Shown: positions 16,659 through 25,011 of the stretch, piece by piece
Layout: each line of letters starts with the position of its first letter
Position numbering within the stretch: the stretch's first letter is position 1
Assembly: GCA_963974055.1 (NCBI GenBank)
Contig: CAXBCP010000022.1
Span: 1 to 64,000, forward strand
Reading direction: 5' to 3'
Origin: CAXBCP01 sp963974055
GTDB lineage: Bacteria; Pseudomonadota; Alphaproteobacteria; MPNO01; UBA830
Length of the DNA stretch: 64,000 nucleotides
Made by a program: the position numbers and the translations under genes
The notes under the pieces: generated by a model
Seen by the model: only the letters and a program-made list of their open reading frames with translations
What the model was told of the DNA's origin: nothing
Databases searched by the model: none

Positions 16659-17530
16659 GCGACACGATTACGGATTCAGCGGCCGCGCTGGATATCCGCC
16701 CCCTGTCCGCCGCGCTCGGCGCGGAAATCCGCGGCATCGATCTGTCGAAACCGCTGGACAAAGCGACCGTGGCCGCGATCGAGGATGCCTGGCACGACCA
16801 TATCGTGCTGCTGTTCCGCGACCAGAACCTCGATGCCGACGGGCAGACCGCCTTCGCCGAGAATTTCGGCGATGTCGGCGTGCGATCGCGCCCGCCGGAA
16901 CGCCGCCCCGAAGGCGCGGATTACAACGCCGCCATCATGCTGGTCTCCAACGTCAAAAAGGACGGCGAATATATCGGCTCGCTGCCCGACGGCGAAATGT
17001 GGTTCCACCACGACATGTGCTACGACATCGCGCCGCACAAGGGCACCTTCCTGTATGCGATGGAACTGCCGTCGACCGGCGGCAACACGCTGTTCGCCAA
17101 CATGTATATGGCCTATGACGCGCTCGACGAGGCGATGAAGGAGCGCATCAAAGGGCGCACGGCGTTGCAGATATACGATTTCGCAACCCGCGAGACGGTC
17201 GATATTTCGGGCGACATCGCGCAGTACAAGCACTGCGTCCAGCCGGTCACCGTCACCCACCCGGTCACCGGACGCCGGGCGCTATACGTCAATCCGCTGA
17301 TCACGGCCCGCATCGAGGACATGCCGGACGACGAAAGCCGTGCCATGCTCGACGAATTGTTCGCCTTCGCCGACAACCGCGACATCGTCTACGAACATGT
17401 CTGGCGGCCCGGCGACCTGCTGATGTGGGACAACTGGTGTTCGTGCCACGCGCGCACCGATTTTCCCGCCGAAGAGCGCCGAATGCTGCGGCGCTGCACC
17501 ACCAAGGGGCAGCAGCTCCACGAAGGATAG
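16655..17530 (+). CDS. TauD/TfdA-family dioxygenase 2
   Basis: A 291-residue paralog starting inside the previous stop (ATGA overlap). The iron ligands are in MWFHHDMCYDIAP (H-x-D) and WCSCHARTDFP, and the co-substrate arginine is in ERRMLRRCTT. It shares the ALGAEIRGIDLSKPL opening and the LPDGEMWFHHD block with its neighbours. Tight coupling of three homologs suggests successive or alternative oxidations of related substrates, or a hetero-oligomer; the sequence does not distinguish these. Confidence 0.92.
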   Translation: MSDTITDSAAALDIRPLSAALGAEIRGIDLSKPLDKATVAAIEDAWHDHIVLLFRDQNLDADGQTAFAENFGDVGVRSRPPERRPEGADYNAAIMLVSNVKKDGEYIGSLPDGEMWFHHDMCYDIAPHKGTFLYAMELPSTGGNTLFANMYMAYDALDEAMKERIKGRTALQIYDFATRETVDISGDIAQYKHCVQPVTVTHPVTGRRALYVNPLITARIEDMPDDESRAMLDELFAFADNRDIVYEHVWRPGDLLMWDNWCSCHARTDFPAEERRMLRRCTTKGQQLHEG

Positions 17531-17536
17531 TCCAAC

Positions 17537-18382
17537 ATGGCACTGAAAATTCGCAAACTGTCGCCGCATATCGGCGCCGAAATTCAGGATATCGACCTGA
17601 ACGCCGAACAAAGCGCGGAAACCATCGCCGCCATCAACCAGGCGTGGTTCGACAACATCATTCTGCTGTTTCGCGGCCAGAACCTGTCGCCGGAACGCCA
17701 GGTCCATGTCACCGAATGGTTCGGCGAGATGGGCGAACTGGCCCGGCCGAAGGAATTCTTTCCCAAGGGCTACGAAGCCCTGCCCGACGGCGTCATGCTG
17801 ATTTCCAATATCCGCGAAAACGGCGAGCCCATCGGGGCCCTGCCCGACGGCGAGATGATGTTCCACCACGACATGATGCATGCCGACGAGCCCCACAAGG
17901 CGACCATGCTGAACGCGGTCGAAATTCCGTCCCATGGCGGCAACACGCTGTTTGCCAGCGGCTATGCCGCCTACGAAACCCTGCCCGACGACATCCGCGC
18001 GCCGCTCGAAGGCCGCAAGGCGTTTCACCACTACAATTACGGATCGGTAAAAAAAGGCGACGGCAAGGGCACGCCGGCGTTTTCGGAATCCAGCCATCCC
18101 GTGTTCCGCACCCATGACGATACCGGGAAGAAGGCGATCTACGTCAACCGGCTGATGACCGAGGGCGTCGTCGATATGGACCAGGCCGAAGCCGACCGTC
18201 TGCTCGCCGCGGTTTTCGACCATTCGGAAAACCCGGACTTCGTCTACGAGCACGTCTGGCAGGTCGGCGACCTGTTGCTGTGGGACAACCGCTGCTCGAT
18301 GCATGCCCGTACCGATTTCCCGGAAACCGAACGCCGCCTGCTGCTGCGCACCACCGTCGCCGGCGAGGGCCGCCCCTATTAG
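17537..18382 (+). CDS. TauD/TfdA-family dioxygenase 3
   Basis: A 281-residue third tandem copy, 6 nt after the second. Iron ligands lie in MMFHHDMMHADEP and RCSMHARTDFP, with the arginine in ERRLLLRTTV. It is slightly shorter than copies 1 and 2 and begins directly with the conserved LSPHIGAEIQDIDL segment. The operon continues into a phytanoyl-CoA-type dioxygenase, giving four Fe/2-oxoglutarate enzymes in a row. Confidence 0.92.
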   Translation: MALKIRKLSPHIGAEIQDIDLNAEQSAETIAAINQAWFDNIILLFRGQNLSPERQVHVTEWFGEMGELARPKEFFPKGYEALPDGVMLISNIRENGEPIGALPDGEMMFHHDMMHADEPHKATMLNAVEIPSHGGNTLFASGYAAYETLPDDIRAPLEGRKAFHHYNYGSVKKGDGKGTPAFSESSHPVFRTHDDTGKKAIYVNRLMTEGVVDMDQAEADRLLAAVFDHSENPDFVYEHVWQVGDLLLWDNRCSMHARTDFPETERRLLLRTTVAGEGRPY

Positions 18383-18412
18383 CCCTCCGGTGACCATCCG
18401 ACAGGAGAAAAC

Positions 18413-19228
18413 ATGCCCAAGGCCCTGACCGACGCACAGCTTGAACAGTGGAAACGCGACGGCGCCGTGTGGCCGGTCGACCTGCTGACCGCGGACGAAG
18501 CCGCCGGCTACATGCAGCGCTTCGAAGACCTGGAAGCGTCGATGGGCGCGGAAGCGCAGTCCAGGTTCCGCATAAAGGCGCACCTGCCCTTTCCGTGGCT
18601 GTGGGACCTTGTCACCGACCCCCGCCTCGCCGACGTCGTCGAGGACCTGATCGGCCCCGACATCGTGTGCTGGGGATCGTCCTTTTTCACCAAGAAAGCC
18701 CACGATCCGCGGTTTATTTCCTGGCACCAGGATTCGACCTATTACGGGCTGGAACCGCCGGAATCCATCACCGCCTGGGTCGCGTTCACCCGCGCCAACG
18801 TGGAATCGGGCTGCATGAAAATCATCCCGGGATCGCACAGGGGCGATGCGATCCTGCCCCATGACGAGACCTTCGAGGAAAACAACCTGCTGTCCCGCGG
18901 CCAGACGATCCGCGACCTGGATACGTCGGCTGCGCTCGACATGCCGCTGGAGCCGGGCCAGATGTCGATCCATCACAACAAGACCATCCATTCGTCGGAG
19001 CCCAATAACGCCGACTGGCCGCGCGTCGGATTCGCCATTCACCTTGCCGCGTCCAGCGTGAAACAGACCCAGTTCGACAACCCGCTCGCCATCCATATCC
19101 GCGGCGAAGACCCGGACGGCAACTGGCTGGAAGACCCGCGCCCCGAATACGAGATGTCGCCCGAAAGCGTGAAGGCGGTCGAGGAATACTGGGTCCGCTA
19201 CCGCACCGCGATGTCGGCGCAGACCTAG
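18413..19228 (+). CDS. phytanoyl-CoA dioxygenase (PhyH) family protein
   Basis: A 271-residue Fe(II)/2-oxoglutarate oxygenase of the PhyH group. The metal motif is H-x-D in ISWHQDSTYYGL, with the second His in NKTIHSSEPN and an Arg a few residues later (WPRVGFAIHL) for 2-oxoglutarate. The block SGCMKIIPGSHRGD is the typical PhyH core. It has a good AGGAGA ribosome site and follows the TauD trio by 30 nt. Bacterial members act on diverse small molecules, so fatty-acid oxidation should not be assumed. Confidence 0.9.
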   Translation: MPKALTDAQLEQWKRDGAVWPVDLLTADEAAGYMQRFEDLEASMGAEAQSRFRIKAHLPFPWLWDLVTDPRLADVVEDLIGPDIVCWGSSFFTKKAHDPRFISWHQDSTYYGLEPPESITAWVAFTRANVESGCMKIIPGSHRGDAILPHDETFEENNLLSRGQTIRDLDTSAALDMPLEPGQMSIHHNKTIHSSEPNNADWPRVGFAIHLAASSVKQTQFDNPLAIHIRGEDPDGNWLEDPRPEYEMSPESVKAVEEYWVRYRTAMSAQT

Positions 19229-19298
19229 GGCGGGCAAAGGCCTTCCGTTCTGCCACGATTCCGAGACACGCCGCCCCCAACCGGCTAATCTGATCTCC

Positions 19299-20153
19299 AT
19301 GGCCTTACCCGAACTCATGACCGTCGATATCGGCGGCACCCCCATCGCGATCCGCGATACCGAAACAGGCAAAACATCCGGCAAGCCGTGTCTGGTGCTG
19401 CTGCACGGGCTTGGCGGATCGTCGCAGACCTGGGCGTTCCAGTTCCGCGCCCTGGCCGAAGAATTCCGCATCATTGCCTGGGACATGCCGGGCTACGGCG
19501 CGTCGGGCGGTTTCGTGCGCGAAAACCCGACGGTCGAACACTACGCCCATACGCTGTCGGCGGTGCTCGATACGATCGGCGCGGTCAGGGCCCATATCGT
19601 CGGCCAGTCCGTCGCCGCGCTGATCGGCGCGGCCTACGCCGCCGAGTACCCGGACCAGAGCCTGTCCTACACGTTCTGCCAGGGGCTGACCGGTCTTGCC
19701 GGCCTGCCGGACGCCGAACGCGCGGAACAGCGCAGATCCCGGCTCGAGACCTTTCGCGATATGGGCGCCGAGCGCTTCGCCGAGGAACGCGGCCGCAAGG
19801 TGCTGGGCCCGAATACCATGCCCATGGTCGCGGAACTTGCCGTCACCATCATGAAACGCGCACCGGTCGACGCCATGTGCCAGGCGGTCGAGATGATGGC
19901 GCAGACCGACTTTTTCGCGCTCGCGCCCCGCATTCACTGCCCGTCGCTGGTGATTGCCGGCAGTGAAGACCCTGCCTCGCCGGTGGCGACGGGCGAGGCC
20001 GCCCGCGCGGCCCTGGGCGAGGGGCAGATGGAAATCATCGACGGCGCCGGCCATTACGGCTGCATGGAAAACCCGGCGGCGTTCAACGCCCTGCTTTCCG
20101 GGTTCGCCGGCGCTATCGGCAGCGGACCGCCCGCCGCGATCCGCCGGCTTTGA
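19299..20153 (+). CDS. alpha/beta hydrolase
   Basis: A 284-residue serine hydrolase. It has the oxyanion block LLHGLGGSSQTW, the nucleophile elbow G-Q-S-V-A near residue 108, an acid in GSEDPASP and the catalytic His in GAGHYGCMENP. It belongs to the broad group including meta-cleavage product hydrolases and enol-lactonases (PcaD-like). Its position after four oxygenases suggests it hydrolyses an ester, lactone or ring-cleavage product of the same pathway. It begins 70 nt after the PhyH gene with no strong ribosome site. Confidence 0.88.
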   Translation: MALPELMTVDIGGTPIAIRDTETGKTSGKPCLVLLHGLGGSSQTWAFQFRALAEEFRIIAWDMPGYGASGGFVRENPTVEHYAHTLSAVLDTIGAVRAHIVGQSVAALIGAAYAAEYPDQSLSYTFCQGLTGLAGLPDAERAEQRRSRLETFRDMGAERFAEERGRKVLGPNTMPMVAELAVTIMKRAPVDAMCQAVEMMAQTDFFALAPRIHCPSLVIAGSEDPASPVATGEAARAALGEGQMEIIDGAGHYGCMENPAAFNALLSGFAGAIGSGPPAAIRRL

Positions 20154-20169
20154 TACGGGCAGACCTGTC

Positions 20170-21495
20170 ATGGCCGCGACGACGGAAACGCGAAACGTCC
20201 TGAAAGACCGCATCTATCTCGCCCTTACGTCGGAAGACGACGGCCGGGTGTGCCGGGACATCCCGGAATCGGCCTGTAATCACCAGCCGAAAAATTTCCT
20301 GATACACGTCCTCAGCCTCGGCGCGACCAAGACCGGCGACGGACTGGTGGACCCGAAGCTGGTCCTGTCCTGGCTGCTGGGCGCGCTGGGCGCGCCGACG
20401 GCCGCCATCGGCATGCTGGTCCCGGTCCGCGAGGCAGGCGCCCTGTTGCCGCAGCTTTTCACGGCAGCGTCGATCCGGCGGCTGCCGCAGCGCAAATGGG
20501 TCTGGGCCGCCGGCAGCCTGGTCCAGGGACTGTCCCTGGCGGCGATGGCGGCGACCGTGCTCCTGTTCGACGGCGCGACCGCCGGCTGGATGATCGTCGC
20601 CCTGCTTGCCGTTTTCGCCGTCGCGCGCAGCGCCTGTTCGGTCGCTTACAAGGACGTGCTCGGAAAAACGGTGTCCAAGGCCACCCGCGGCACGGCCACC
20701 GGCACGGCGGGCACGGTGGGCGCCGTGACCGTGTTCCTGTTCGGGGCGGCGCTCAGTACCGGCCTGCTCGACAAATCCGTCACCGTGCTCTGCGGCGCGC
20801 TGGCGCTCGGCGGCGTTCTGTGGATCGTCGCGGCGCTACTTTTCACGACCCTCGACGAGGCGCCGGGGGCGACCGAAGGCGGCGGCAACCCGCTTCGCGT
20901 CGCCCGCGAACAGTTCGGCCTGCTGCGCCGGGACGCGCAGCTTGTGCGTTTCATCGTCACCCGCGGGCTGCTGATCGCCACGGCGCTGGCGCCGCCCTAC
21001 CTGCTGGCGATCGCCGGGCGCGACGGCGAAAAATCGCTCGGCGCCCTCGGCCCGTTCGTCCTCGCCTCGGCCTTCGCCGCGATATTGAGCACCTATGTCT
21101 GGGGCCGCCTGTCGGACCGGTCGAGCCGCCGGGTGCTCGGCCTGTCGGGCATGATCGCAGCGGCAATCCTGGCCGCGGCTGCAGGCGTTGCCGGCGCCGG
21201 CGGGTCCTGGCTTCAGAACGGCTTCGTCCTGCCCGTGTTGCTGTTCGGCCTGATGATCGCCTATCAGGGGGTGCGCATCGGGCGGTCCACGCATCTGGTC
21301 GACATGGCGGACGAAAACCGCCGCGCCGCCTATACCGCCCTGTCGAACACCATCATCGGGGTGGTGCTGGTCGCCGGCGGCGTGTTCGGGATCGTCGCCG
21401 ACATCGCCGGTATTCCTGCCGTGCTCGGCATCTTCGCCCTCATGTCCGCCGGGGCGGTCGTTACCGCATACGGGCTGGACGAGGTACAACAATAG
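20170..21495 (+). CDS. MFS-type permease
   Basis: A 441-residue membrane protein with about 12 predicted helices and a hydrophilic N-tail of about 45 residues. GRLSDRSSRRVLG between helices is an MFS loop signature. ATG 20170 lies 16 nt after the hydrolase stop. No substrate can be read out. The extended N-tail (ALTSEDDGRVCRDIPESAC) is unusual for MFS and contains two cysteines. It probably serves the same pathway as the flanking hydrolase and SDR. Confidence 0.82.
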   Translation: MAATTETRNVLKDRIYLALTSEDDGRVCRDIPESACNHQPKNFLIHVLSLGATKTGDGLVDPKLVLSWLLGALGAPTAAIGMLVPVREAGALLPQLFTAASIRRLPQRKWVWAAGSLVQGLSLAAMAATVLLFDGATAGWMIVALLAVFAVARSACSVAYKDVLGKTVSKATRGTATGTAGTVGAVTVFLFGAALSTGLLDKSVTVLCGALALGGVLWIVAALLFTTLDEAPGATEGGGNPLRVAREQFGLLRRDAQLVRFIVTRGLLIATALAPPYLLAIAGRDGEKSLGALGPFVLASAFAAILSTYVWGRLSDRSSRRVLGLSGMIAAAILAAAAGVAGAGGSWLQNGFVLPVLLFGLMIAYQGVRIGRSTHLVDMADENRRAAYTALSNTIIGVVLVAGGVFGIVADIAGIPAVLGIFALMSAGAVVTAYGLDEVQQ

Positions 21496-21568
21496 GCCGA
21501 ACTATACGCCGGCCGCCGGAAAAGCCGTCCGGTCGCGGGCGGTCCGGGCATCGACGGAGGAAAAACAC

Positions 21569-22375
21569 ATGGAACTCGGAATTGCGGGTAAGCGCGCCCT
21601 GGTCACGGGCGGCAGCCTCGGCATCGGCAGAGCGACCGCGGCGGAACTGGCCGCCGAAGGGGTGGATGTGGCAATCGTTGCGCGCGACCGCGCGCGGCTG
21701 GAAGCGGCGGCGCAGGAACTGTCGTCTAACGCCGCGTCCTCCAATTCGGGCGGCAAGGTCGTCGCCATCCCGGGCGACATGGGCAATGCGTCCGATATCG
21801 CGCGGGTCGTCGAAGGCGCCACGGCGGCGCTGGGCGGCATCGACATCCTGGTCAACAATGCGGGATCGTCCCCCGCCGGGCGGATCGAGGATCTCGACGA
21901 CGACACCTGGATGGCGTCGTTCGAACTGAAATTCATGGGATATATGCGCCTGTCCCGCGCCGTGCTGCCCGCCATGCGGGCGCAGAAATGGGGACGCATC
22001 GTCAATATCATCGGCGGCGGCGGGCATTCGCCGCGCCCGGGCTATATCCTGGGCGGCGCCTATAACGCGGCGCTGATCAATTTCACCCGCGCGCTGGGCA
22101 AATCGGGGGCGCCGGACGGCGTGCTGGTCAACGGCATCAACCCGAGCTCGATCGACACGCCGCGCTGGGCGTCGCTGATGCAGCAGCGCTCCAAATTCGA
22201 AGGCAGAACGCCGGACGAAATCAATGCCGGCATCGAAGCCAATATTCCCGTGGGCCGTCTCGGCACGTCGGAAGATATCGCCGGGCTGGTGGCTTTTCTG
22301 TGTTCGGAACGGGCCGGATTCCTCGCGGCGACCAATATCAACGCCGACGGCGGCGCGGCGGCCGGGCTGTTATAG
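21569..22375 (+). CDS. short-chain dehydrogenase/reductase family protein with altered active site
   Basis: A 268-residue SDR fold. The cofactor motif TGGSLGIG near 14-21 and NNAGSSPAG near 93 are intact. The catalytic YxxxK is not: the tyrosine region reads GGAYNAALINF, giving Y-N-A-A-L, with Leu in place of the lysine that orients NAD(P)H and lowers the Tyr pKa. The upstream serine position is in a Gly-rich run (IIGGGGHSP), and the helix-4 Asn position is Lys (FELKFMGYM). The fold and length are normal, so this is a divergent SDR rather than a broken gene. It may use a relocated lysine or have a non-redox role. Confidence 0.88.
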   Translation: MELGIAGKRALVTGGSLGIGRATAAELAAEGVDVAIVARDRARLEAAAQELSSNAASSNSGGKVVAIPGDMGNASDIARVVEGATAALGGIDILVNNAGSSPAGRIEDLDDDTWMASFELKFMGYMRLSRAVLPAMRAQKWGRIVNIIGGGGHSPRPGYILGGAYNAALINFTRALGKSGAPDGVLVNGINPSSIDTPRWASLMQQRSKFEGRTPDEINAGIEANIPVGRLGTSEDIAGLVAFLCSERAGFLAATNINADGGAAAGLL

Positions 22376-22647
22376 ACGACCCGGGCTCCCCGCCATAAAT
22401 CGAAAAATACCGGCCCCGGTGTTCGCTTTTCGTTCTTTCGCGTGATAGCCTGGTTTTACATTGCACAACCCGGGCGCACCGGCCGGAACGCGCGCGACAA
22501 TGTCGCACGTGAACCGGATCGGTGAATCCGCAACAGGAGCGGGAAAACGGATACATCGCCACAGACGGAATCCGCGATTTCGCCCCCTCCCTTTGGGTGC
22601 ATGGGGTTGTTTTTCGACTTTCGGTTTGCGGCGCGGGGAAGCCCGCC

Positions 22648-24009
22648 CTATTCCGCCGCCACCGCCGGCGTCTCGGCGTCCCGCGTGCCTTCTTCGACCA
22701 GCTTGCGCCAGTGCCGGTACCAGCCGACGAAGGCGGCCTCATAGTCCCAGCTGGCGCAGTGGAGTTCGGGGTTGATGCCGGCTTTCCGGGCTTCCTCGTC
22801 CGGACCGGCTTTCATGGTCGACAGGCCGCGGTCGTAATTGTTCCAGCCCGCCTCGCTGCCGTGAAAGCCTTCCTGGGCGGTGTCGAGCGACACCACGTCG
22901 TCCGACGTCGACAGGCCGGAGACAAGAAAGAAATCCTCGAACTTGCGCAGCCGCGCGAACCGCGCCTCGTCCGGCTCGCCCTTCGGGGCGATGCACCAGA
23001 TGGTGACCTCGCATTTGCCCGGCCCCAGCGGGCGGTGGGTGCGCAGATGGGTGGATGCCAGGTCGTTGAGCACCAGGTTCGGGAACACGATGATGTTGCG
23101 CCCCCGGCGCAGCATCCAGTGGGCCTTCACCTCGTCGAAACTGGCGTTGATGTAATCGGTCGCCGGCGCCAGCGGCGCGCCTTCCGGCGACGACCGGTCG
23201 GCCCAGATACACATGTGACCGTTGCCGAGATAGTACATGCCGTTCTGGACGCCGCCCTTGATGCGCCCGACCTCGGTTTTCAGCAGGCCTTCCGCGCCCT
23301 CGCGGGCCTCGCGCTGCATGATGGTGTGCATGAAATTGCGGTGCACCGTGGACACGTGATAGCCGTCGGTGACGTTGTCGGCCTGCACCTTCCAGTCGTG
23401 GTCGCACACATAGGTCTGCGAGCCTTTGACCATTTCCAGCCCGTCGGGGGACTGGTCGGCGAACAGGTCGATGAAGAATTTCGCCTCGCCCAGATGATCG
23501 TCCAGCGACGACACGGTATCGGTCAGCGCGCCGAAGATGAATCCGCGGTATTCGCCGACACGGGGCAGTTCGGTGAGGTTGTACTGCGCCCGGTCGAATT
23601 CGGCGCCGTAGCCGCCTTCCTCGTTCTTGATGCCGATGCACTCGCCGGAGCATTTATAGCTCCAGCCGTGGAACCGGCAGGTGATGGTCTTCGCGTTGCC
23701 CTGCTTGAACGGCGTGACAATGGCGCCGCGATGGGAACAGGCATTGATGAACGCCTTGACCGATCCGTCTTCCTGGCGATGGACGAAAACCGGCTGGTTG
23801 CCGATATGGGTGGCGTAGTAATCGCCGGGGTTCGGCACCTGGCTTTCGTGGCACAGGAAATTCCACAGCTTTTCGAAGCAGAATTCCATCTCGGCGTCGA
23901 AGATATCGGGATCCTCGAAGATCGAGCGGTGCAGGCGGAATTCGTGGTCGGTCTCCGCGCGGTCGTCGACGCGGTCGGACAGATCGATTGCGGGTCCTTC
24001 ATAAGCCAT
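22648..24009 (-). CDS. Rieske-type aromatic ring-hydroxylating oxygenase, large subunit
   Basis: A 453-residue oxygenase alpha subunit. The Rieske 2Fe-2S ligands are C91/H93 in CSHRG and C111/H114 in CRFHGW. The mononuclear iron site shows D215, H218 and H223 in DNVTDGYHVSTVH. It would use electrons from a separate reductase/ferredoxin to dihydroxylate, demethylate or otherwise oxidise an aromatic compound. No small subunit or reductase is adjacent, which suits a monooxygenase/demethylase-like or homotrimeric type. It has a GGAG ribosome site and ends in Ala-Ala-Glu. It is convergent with the SDR gene. Confidence 0.93.
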   Translation of the reverse strand: MAYEGPAIDLSDRVDDRAETDHEFRLHRSIFEDPDIFDAEMEFCFEKLWNFLCHESQVPNPGDYYATHIGNQPVFVHRQEDGSVKAFINACSHRGAIVTPFKQGNAKTITCRFHGWSYKCSGECIGIKNEEGGYGAEFDRAQYNLTELPRVGEYRGFIFGALTDTVSSLDDHLGEAKFFIDLFADQSPDGLEMVKGSQTYVCDHDWKVQADNVTDGYHVSTVHRNFMHTIMQREAREGAEGLLKTEVGRIKGGVQNGMYYLGNGHMCIWADRSSPEGAPLAPATDYINASFDEVKAHWMLRRGRNIIVFPNLVLNDLASTHLRTHRPLGPGKCEVTIWCIAPKGEPDEARFARLRKFEDFFLVSGLSTSDDVVSLDTAQEGFHGSEAGWNNYDRGLSTMKAGPDEEARKAGINPELHCASWDYEAAFVGWYRHWRKLVEEGTRDAETPAVAAE

Positions 24010-24120
24010 GCTGCTGCTCCGTGGGTGCCATACGGGGCAATTCTAGCACAGTGCCGGAGCGTGCCAATGGGCGGACGGCACGACCGCCGCGCCGCATTAG
24101 CGGAATTTCATCGCCCGGGG

Positions 24121-24858
24121 CTATTCCAGCTCCCAGCTTACCGACACGCTGACGCTCAGCGTCTGTTCGCCGGCGGCAACCGGCGCGGCTTCGCGCGCGT
24201 CGCTCTTGGCCATCGCGAGACCGCGAAAGGCCGGCTGGGACGGTCCGGGGCGCGAGACGCGCTCGCTGATCGTCAGGACGCGTTTGAGCCGGACACCCAT
24301 CCCCGACGCATACAGATCCGCCTTGCGCCGGACATCGGCCATGGCCTTGCGCCGCGCTTCTTCGAGCAGGTTTTCGGTCTTGTCGACGTAGAAAGCGATG
24401 CCGTTCATGCGATTCGCCCCGGAGACCGTCATTTCGTCAATCAGCGCCCCCAGGCGTTCGAGCTTGCGGACGCGCACGGTGACCCCGTTCGACACCCGGT
24501 AGCCGACGATGCGTTCATGCTGCGGCACGGGGTTTTTGGCATCGTAAGGCGCATAAACCGGTGCGATGTTGAAATTCGACGTCTGGACGTCGCGGTCGGC
24601 GATTCCGGCCTTCTTCAACTGCCCGAACAGCCTGTTCATCGCCGCCGAATTGCGCGCCAGGGCGGCCTTGGCGTCCTTCGCATCGCTGACGACACCGGTA
24701 TTGATCGACGCCGTGTCCGGCACCGCCTTGACCTCGCCGGTGCCCGACAGGCTGAGGATACGGAACGGCTTGTCGTCATCCGCATGGGCCGGCGCGACGC
24801 CGGAAAAGGCAAGAAGGGCTGCGCCGCAAAGGACGGCACGCGCGGTTGTGGCAATCAT
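24121..24858 (-). CDS. periplasmic SIMPL-domain (DUF541) protein
   Basis: A 245-residue exported protein with signal peptide 1-26 (ending APAHA). The mature part is a SIMPL/DUF541 domain: LSGTGEVKAVPDTASINTGV at the start, DVQTSNFNIAPVY in the middle, YRVSNGVTVRVRKLERLG, and EARRKAMADVRRKADLYA later. These proteins (for example BP26/Omp28) form periplasmic oligomeric channels or rings of unclear role. It is divergent from the Sel1-SPOR gene. Confidence 0.9.
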   Translation of the reverse strand: MIATTARAVLCGAALLAFSGVAPAHADDDKPFRILSLSGTGEVKAVPDTASINTGVVSDAKDAKAALARNSAAMNRLFGQLKKAGIADRDVQTSNFNIAPVYAPYDAKNPVPQHERIVGYRVSNGVTVRVRKLERLGALIDEMTVSGANRMNGIAFYVDKTENLLEEARRKAMADVRRKADLYASGMGVRLKRVLTISERVSRPGPSQPAFRGLAMAKSDAREAAPVAAGEQTLSVSVSVSWELE

Positions 24859-25011
24859 CGGAAACTCCGTTTCACAGGCTGGGCACCTGTTTCATATATG
24901 AGACACTTTTTCAGACCATACCCTGCCCGCGAAATGTGGCAAAGCCGTGGCGCGCGACGACCGGCGGCAGGATACTTGATTCCGCCGGCCCCGCGTCGCA
25001 TTGTCCCGCCC

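Noticed and set aside
17282..19486. 734-codon open frame on the minus strand opposite TauD 2, TauD 3 and PhyH
   Set aside because: GC-rich antisense frame; the + strand genes carry complete catalytic motifs, this has none.
22376..22647. Possible cobalamin-riboswitch-like stretch near 22505-22550
   Set aside because: Only a GGTGAATCC-like run is present; the conserved B12 box and pseudoknot sequence are missing and no B12 gene follows. The gap is the 3' space between convergent SDR and Rieske genes.
22522..25011. 830-codon upstream extension of the Sel1-SPOR frame
   Set aside because: It runs antisense through the Rieske and SIMPL genes. The true start is ATG 25012, which begins a signal peptide.
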